Source: Deltaproteobacteria bacterium (GTDB taxonomy: Bacteria; Desulfobacterota_C; Deferrisomatia; Deferrisomatales; JACRMM01). Taken from it: a stretch of 16,819 bases of DNA. The stretch lies in assembly GCA_016218905.1 (NCBI GenBank), contig JACRCS010000740.1:1-16819 (forward strand). The letters run 5' to 3'. Position numbers and translations under genes: made by a program. Under the pieces are notes generated by a model, which saw nothing but the letters and a program-made list of their open reading frames with translations, was not told the origin of the DNA and made no database searches. Below are positions 12,766 to 16,819 of the stretch, piece by piece. Every line of letters starts with the position of its first letter. The first letter of the stretch is position 1.

Positions 12766-14862
12766 ATGAACGGAGGAGCCGGTATTACCGCGTCCCAGTT
12801 CCTGACCCGAAATCGAGGCATCCTCGTCGTAGCCGGCGTGATCGGGATCGTCTTCCTGATGATCATCCCGCTCTCGCCTTTCCTGCTCGATCTCCTGCTG
12901 GCGATCAACATCGGCGTATCGGTGCTGATCTTCCTCCTCGCCATGTACACCGATCGGCCGCTCGACTTCTCGGTTTTTCCGAGCGTGCTCCTCATCGTCA
13001 CGCTCTTCCGGCTCGCCCTCAACGTCAGCTCCACGCGCCTGATCCTCACTCGCGGCAACGTCGGGATCGAGGGCGCGGGACAGGTCATCGCCGCCTTCGG
13101 CTCGTTCGTCGCCGGCGGGAATACCGTCGTCGGAATCGTCATCTTCCTGATCCTGCTCGTCATCAACTTCGTCGTGATCACCAAGGGCGCGACGCGGATC
13201 GCGGAGGTGAGCGCCCGGTTCACGCTCGACTCGAGGCCCGGCAAGCAGATGGCTATCGACGCGGACCTGAACGCCGGCCTGATCGACGAGAACGAGGCGC
13301 GCCGGAGGCGGTCCGAGGTGAGCCGGGAGGCGGACTTCTACGGCGCCATGGACGGCGCGAGCAAGTTCGTGCGCGGGGACGCCGTGGCGGGGCTCGTGAT
13401 CACGGGCATCAATATCCTCGGGGGACTCGTGGTCGGCGTCCTCCAGCTCGGCATCCCCCTGGCGCGGGCGTGGGACACGTACTCCCGGATGACGATCGGC
13501 GACGGCCTCGTCTCGCAGATGCCGGCCCTCGTCATCTCCACCGGCGCCGGCATCCTCACGACCCGGGCGGGGAGCGACTCGAACCTGGGCGATCTCCTCC
13601 CGAAGCAGCTCGCCCAGACGCCCGCCGCCCTCGGCGTCGCCTCGGGCATCATGTTCCTCCTGGCGCTCGTTCCGGCACTCCCGTTCATCCCGTTCGCCGT
13701 CCTCGCAGCCGGGCTGGGGGCCACGGCGTACAGCATCCGCCAGACCCGGGAGACCGCAGGAAGGGTGCAGGCAGAGGAGGCGCGCAAGGCCGCCGAGAAG
13801 GCCCCGCCGCCGCCCGAGGGGCCCGAAGAGGTCGCTCAGCTCATGCAGGTGGACCTTCTGGAGCTCGAGGTCGGGTACGGGCTGCTCTACCTGGTCGACT
13901 CCGCCCAGGGCGGGGACCTCCTCGAACGGATCCGGTCCATCCGCCGACAGATCGCGCTGGAGCTGGGGGTCGTGGTGCCCCCGATCCGGATCCGAGACAA
14001 CCTCCAGCTCCGTCCCACGGAGTACATGATCCTCATCAAGGGCATCGACGTCGCCCGGGGGGAGCTTCGCGAAGGCTACTACCTGGCCATGAACCCGGGG
14101 CTGGGGGAGCCCGGGGTCGAAGGCATCCCCACGAAGGAGCCCGCCTTCGGCCTCGACGCGCTCTGGGTCCGGGAAGAGAAGCGGGAGGAGGCGCAGCTCC
14201 GAGGCTACACGGTCGTCGATCTCTCGACCGTCATCGCGACGCACCTCACCGAAATCATCAAGCGAAACGCCTTCGAGCTCCTCGGGCGGCAGGAGACCCA
14301 GAACCTCCTGGACTCGGTGAAGGCCCAGGCGCCGGCGCTCGTCTCGGAGCTCGTCCCGGGCGTCCTCAGCCTCGGGAACGTCCAGAAGGTGCTCCAGAAC
14401 CTGTTGCGGGAGCGGGTGAGCATCCGCGACCTTCGGACCGTCCTCGAGACGCTGTCGGACTACGGCGCCGCGATCAAGGACCCGGAGCTCCTCACCGAGT
14501 ACGTGAGGGCTGCCCTCCGTCGAGCCCTGACCAAGGCGTATCAGGACGCCGACGGCAAGCTCCCGGTGCTCGCCCTCGACCACCGCCTCGAGGAGTCGCT
14601 CTCCTCCGCGCTCCAGCGGACCGAGCACGGCTCCTTCCTCGCGCTGCCGCCTCAGACCGCGCAGCGGGCGCTGCAGGCGCTCGCCAAGGCCGCGGAAGAC
14701 GTCACCGTCATGAACTACACCCCCGTGGTCCTCACGAGCCCCGCGATCCGGCTGCCGCTCCGCAAGCTGCTGGAGAAGGTGCTCCCGAGCCTCGTCATCC
14801 TCAGCCACAACGAGGTGGAGGGGCCCATCAAGACCCTGAAGGTGGTGACCCTTGAGGCTTAA
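12766..14862 (+). CDS. flhA: Flagellar biosynthesis protein FlhA (type III export gate)
   Basis: FlhA forms the nonameric ring of the flagellar export gate in the inner membrane. The 698 residues match the family. The N-terminal half (about 15-335) has the hydrophobic segments, with the conserved cytoplasmic stretch STRLIL, VITKGATRIAEV, RPGKQMAIDADLNAGLI, EADFYGAMDGASKFVRGD and TIGDGLVSQMPALVIS. A charged linker (about 325-355) leads to the substrate-docking C-terminal domain: EVGYGLLYLVD, IRIRDNLQL, DPAFGL-like PAFGLDALWV, RQETQNLLD and LVPGVLSLGNVQKVLQNLL. ATG 12766 has no upstream Shine-Dalgarno. GGAGGAG (12772-12778) lies inside the gene, 5 bases before an in-frame ATT (12784), so the exact start is uncertain by six codons. 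The end overlaps flhF by 11 bases. Confidence 0.95.
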   Translation: MNGGAGITASQFLTRNRGILVVAGVIGIVFLMIIPLSPFLLDLLLAINIGVSVLIFLLAMYTDRPLDFSVFPSVLLIVTLFRLALNVSSTRLILTRGNVGIEGAGQVIAAFGSFVAGGNTVVGIVIFLILLVINFVVITKGATRIAEVSARFTLDSRPGKQMAIDADLNAGLIDENEARRRRSEVSREADFYGAMDGASKFVRGDAVAGLVITGINILGGLVVGVLQLGIPLARAWDTYSRMTIGDGLVSQMPALVISTGAGILTTRAGSDSNLGDLLPKQLAQTPAALGVASGIMFLLALVPALPFIPFAVLAAGLGATAYSIRQTRETAGRVQAEEARKAAEKAPPPPEGPEEVAQLMQVDLLELEVGYGLLYLVDSAQGGDLLERIRSIRRQIALELGVVVPPIRIRDNLQLRPTEYMILIKGIDVARGELREGYYLAMNPGLGEPGVEGIPTKEPAFGLDALWVREEKREEAQLRGYTVVDLSTVIATHLTEIIKRNAFELLGRQETQNLLDSVKAQAPALVSELVPGVLSLGNVQKVLQNLLRERVSIRDLRTVLETLSDYGAAIKDPELLTEYVRAALRRALTKAYQDADGKLPVLALDHRLEESLSSALQRTEHGSFLALPPQTAQRALQALAKAAEDVTVMNYTPVVLTSPAIRLPLRKLLEKVLPSLVILSHNEVEGPIKTLKVVTLEA

Positions 14863-16105
14863 GAAGTACCAGGCGGTGGACATGTCCGAGGCCCTGCGGA
14901 TGATCCGGGAAGAGCTGGGGCCGGACGCCGTCATCCTCTCGACGCGCCAGATCAAGCCTGGAAAGGGTGTCTTCGGACTGCTCGGCCGGCCGCTGCTGGA
15001 GGTGACCGCGGCGACGGACCTGGAGGGGCCTGCCAAGAGGCCCGAGGCGCCCGCGGGCCGGCCCCAGCCGCCGGCGGCGCGCGCCCTCTCGGAGGCGAAG
15101 CCTCCCGTGGATTCGGGTCACGGCGCGTACCTGGCGCTCCAGGCGGAGGTGGAGAGCCTTCGGGAAGAGCTCGACCTCCTGGGCCGCCGGCCGCCCGCAC
15201 GCGCGCGGGGCCGCTCCGACGCCGACCCGGCGGCCCGGGAGTACCGCGCGCTCGAGGAGAAGCTCGACCGGCTCATCGAGCAGACCGCACACTTCGACGC
15301 CCTGAAACTCGCCCCGGGGCTGCGCCGGCTCCACGCCGCCCTGGTCGGCAGGGACCTGGACCCGGCGCTGGCTGCGCGGATCGCCGCCTTCCTCCAGCAG
15401 AAGATGGATGAGGGCGCCATCCCCGAGGGCGGCGAGCTCCGGGGACTCCAGGAGCTCGTCCGGCGCACGGTACGGGTATCGGGCTCCCTCCTTCCCGCCG
15501 ACGGCCGGCAGCGCGTGGCGGCGCTCGTCGGGCCTACCGGAGTCGGAAAGACCACGACGCTCGCCAAACTGGCCGCTCGGTTCGCCCTCCAGGACGGGCG
15601 GAAGGTCGGGTTCATCACGGTCGACACCTTTCGGATCGCGGCCGTCGAGCAGCTCAAGACCTACGCGAAGATCATGGCGCTCCCGCTCGAGGTGGCCCTC
15701 GACTCGGCGAGCCTCAAAGGGGCCGTCGAGGCGCTCGCCGATCGCGACCTGGTCCTCATCGACACCGCCGGCCAGAGCCCGAGGGACGAGGAGAGCCTCC
15801 GGGAGCTCGCCGCCTTCTTCCCGCCGGAGGTGAAGGTCGAGATCCACCTCGTACTCGCGGTCACCACCCGCGGCCGCGACCTCGAAAGGATCCTGCGCCA
15901 GTACGCGCCGCTCAAGCCGACGCGCCTGCTCCTGACGAAGCTCGACGAGACCGAGTGCCTGGGCCCGCTTCTCGGCTTGCCGCTCGCCTCCCGGCTGCCG
16001 CTCAGCTATCTCACGGTCGGTCAGAACGTTCCCGACGACCTCGAGGAGGCGACCCCCGCCCGCGTGGCCGAGTACCTTTGCCGGGGGTTGGAGGGGGGCT
16101 CGTGA
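14852..16105 (+). CDS. flhF: Flagellar placement GTPase FlhF (SRP-type)
   Basis: FlhF is an SRP-like GTPase that marks the membrane site of flagellar assembly. Residues 1-60 are the B domain (MRLKKYQAVDMSEALRMI, REELGPDAVILSTRQI). A Pro/Ala/Arg-rich linker covers about 60-125. A helical N domain precedes the NG GTPase: P-loop GPTGVGKTTT (227-236), DTFRIAAVEQLKTYA, D304-T-A-G-Q, T362-K-L-D-E and a closing GQNVPDDLEEA, the family's signature end. Length 417 is typical. The start is TTG 14852, inside the last codons of flhA, with AAGGTGG (14839-14845) 6 bases before it. Any later start would lose the conserved first strand. flhG overlaps its stop as GTGA. Confidence 0.95.
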   Translation: MRLKKYQAVDMSEALRMIREELGPDAVILSTRQIKPGKGVFGLLGRPLLEVTAATDLEGPAKRPEAPAGRPQPPAARALSEAKPPVDSGHGAYLALQAEVESLREELDLLGRRPPARARGRSDADPAAREYRALEEKLDRLIEQTAHFDALKLAPGLRRLHAALVGRDLDPALAARIAAFLQQKMDEGAIPEGGELRGLQELVRRTVRVSGSLLPADGRQRVAALVGPTGVGKTTTLAKLAARFALQDGRKVGFITVDTFRIAAVEQLKTYAKIMALPLEVALDSASLKGAVEALADRDLVLIDTAGQSPRDEESLRELAAFFPPEVKVEIHLVLAVTTRGRDLERILRQYAPLKPTRLLLTKLDETECLGPLLGLPLASRLPLSYLTVGQNVPDDLEEATPARVAEYLCRGLEGGS

Positions 16106-16819
16106 GGGATCAAGCGCAGCGGCTTCGGGAGCTCACCCTGGTGCGTCGGATTCCGGAGCCGGCCTTCCTCCCGGACGCCGGCAGGGTGATCGCGGTCACG
16201 AGTGGCAAGGGCGGGGTGGGCAAGACGAGCATTGTCGCGAACCTCGGCACCCTGCTCGCCCGGCGGGGGCTCAAAGTGACGCTGCTCGACGCCGACTTCG
16301 GGCTGGCGAACATCGACATCCTCCTGAACCTGAGCCCCGCAAAGAACCTCGGGCACCTGCTCCGAGGCGAGGCGGCGCCCTCCGACGTCCTCGTCAGCGC
16401 CGGCCAGGGGCTGAAGGTGATCCCCGGGGCCTCGGGCATCGCGGCACTGGCCGACCTGGAGCGGCCGGAGCGGGAAGCGCTGCTCTCGTCTCTGGCGCCA
16501 CTCACCGCGGGGGCGGACCTCGTCTTCGTGGACACCTCCGCAGGGATCGGAAGGAACGTCGTCGAGCTCTGCGCGGCCTCTACGGAGGTCCTCCTCGTCA
16601 CCAACCCGGAGCCCACGAGCATCACCGACGCGTACGGGCTCATCAAGGTGCTCGTCGGCAAGCGGCCGAACTGCACCGTACGGCTTCTGGTGAACTCGGT
16701 CTCCGGGGCTCGCGAGGCGCGCTCCGTCTTCTTCAAGCTCGACCAGGTGGCCTCCCGGTTCCTGGACCGGCGGATCTCGTACGTCGGCCCGATCGAGCGC
16801 GACGACTGCTTCGGTCGCG
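16102..16819 (+). CDS. flhG: Flagellar number regulator FlhG/FleN (MinD-like ATPase), 3' end beyond window
   Basis: FlhG is a ParA/MinD-type ATPase that limits flagellar number and stimulates FlhF's GTPase. The first 239 codons are present and the frame is open at the window edge. The N-terminus reads MRDQAQRLREL, matching the DQAxxLR helix known to activate FlhF in other bacteria. The deviant Walker A is SGKGGVGKTS (about 36-45, with the signature Lys), switch I is DADFGLANIDILL, and Walker B/switch II is VFVDTSAGIG, followed by NPEPTSITDAYGLIK, all typical of FlhG/YlxH. The GTG start overlaps the flhF TGA by 4 bases (GTGA), so the two are translationally coupled, fitting their need for balanced amounts. 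Confidence 0.94.
   Translation, partial: MRDQAQRLRELTLVRRIPEPAFLPDAGRVIAVTSGKGGVGKTSIVANLGTLLARRGLKVTLLDADFGLANIDILLNLSPAKNLGHLLRGEAAPSDVLVSAGQGLKVIPGASGIAALADLERPEREALLSSLAPLTAGADLVFVDTSAGIGRNVVELCAASTEVLLVTNPEPTSITDAYGLIKVLVGKRPNCTVRLLVNSVSGAREARSVFFKLDQVASRFLDRRISYVGPIERDDCFGR

Noticed and set aside
12625..15036. Minus-strand open frame of about 800 codons opposite flhA and the start of flhF
   Set aside because: It is low-complexity Asp/Glu/Arg/Gly sequence lying across the strongly conserved flhA, with no motif of its own.

Overview
The window is very GC-rich, with strong third-position G/C bias and dense coding. All but one gene lie on the plus strand. It reads as chromosome of a flagellated Gram-negative bacterium. 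A DUF6178-type protein, a DedA-PAP2-LssY_C fusion and a coupled flhA-flhF-flhG cluster fit a high-GC Desulfobacterota or related deltaproteobacterial lineage best. That placement is inference from gene content. I see no insertion sequence, phage gene, CRISPR array, tRNA or rRNA, and no gene-free stretch over about 200 bases.

Layout. The window opens on the last codons of a molybdopterin oxidoreductase, closed by a strong intrinsic terminator (164-205). Next come a single-domain cyclic-nucleotide-binding protein, an RNase HI with a C-terminal viroplasmin-like domain, and a coupled sugar-phosphate nucleotidyltransferase. A DUF6178 protein and a three-part membrane protein (DedA, PAP2, LssY_C) follow. 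A good promoter then drives a glutaredoxin-thioredoxin reductase fusion and malQ. The malQ frame is cut by one in-frame amber codon, with the rest of the enzyme intact beyond it. A palindromic heptad repeat separates malQ from the only minus-strand gene, a secreted TlpA/ResA-like thioredoxin, which diverges from a small three-helix membrane protein.

The last third is signalling and motility. An 80-residue protein carries only the phospho-acceptor (HisKA) helices of a histidine kinase. It is coupled by a 4-base overlap to an unrecognised 175-residue helical protein, and a CheY-type receiver follows. After a structured leader come flhA, flhF and flhG, all overlapping; flhG runs off the end. FlhF and FlhG set flagellar position and number, and FlhA is the export gate.

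The observations most worth checking are the kinase-less HisKA protein beside CheY, the loss of key PAP2 residues in the DedA fusion, the amber codon in malQ, and the structured flhA leader with no Shine-Dalgarno sequence before its ATG.
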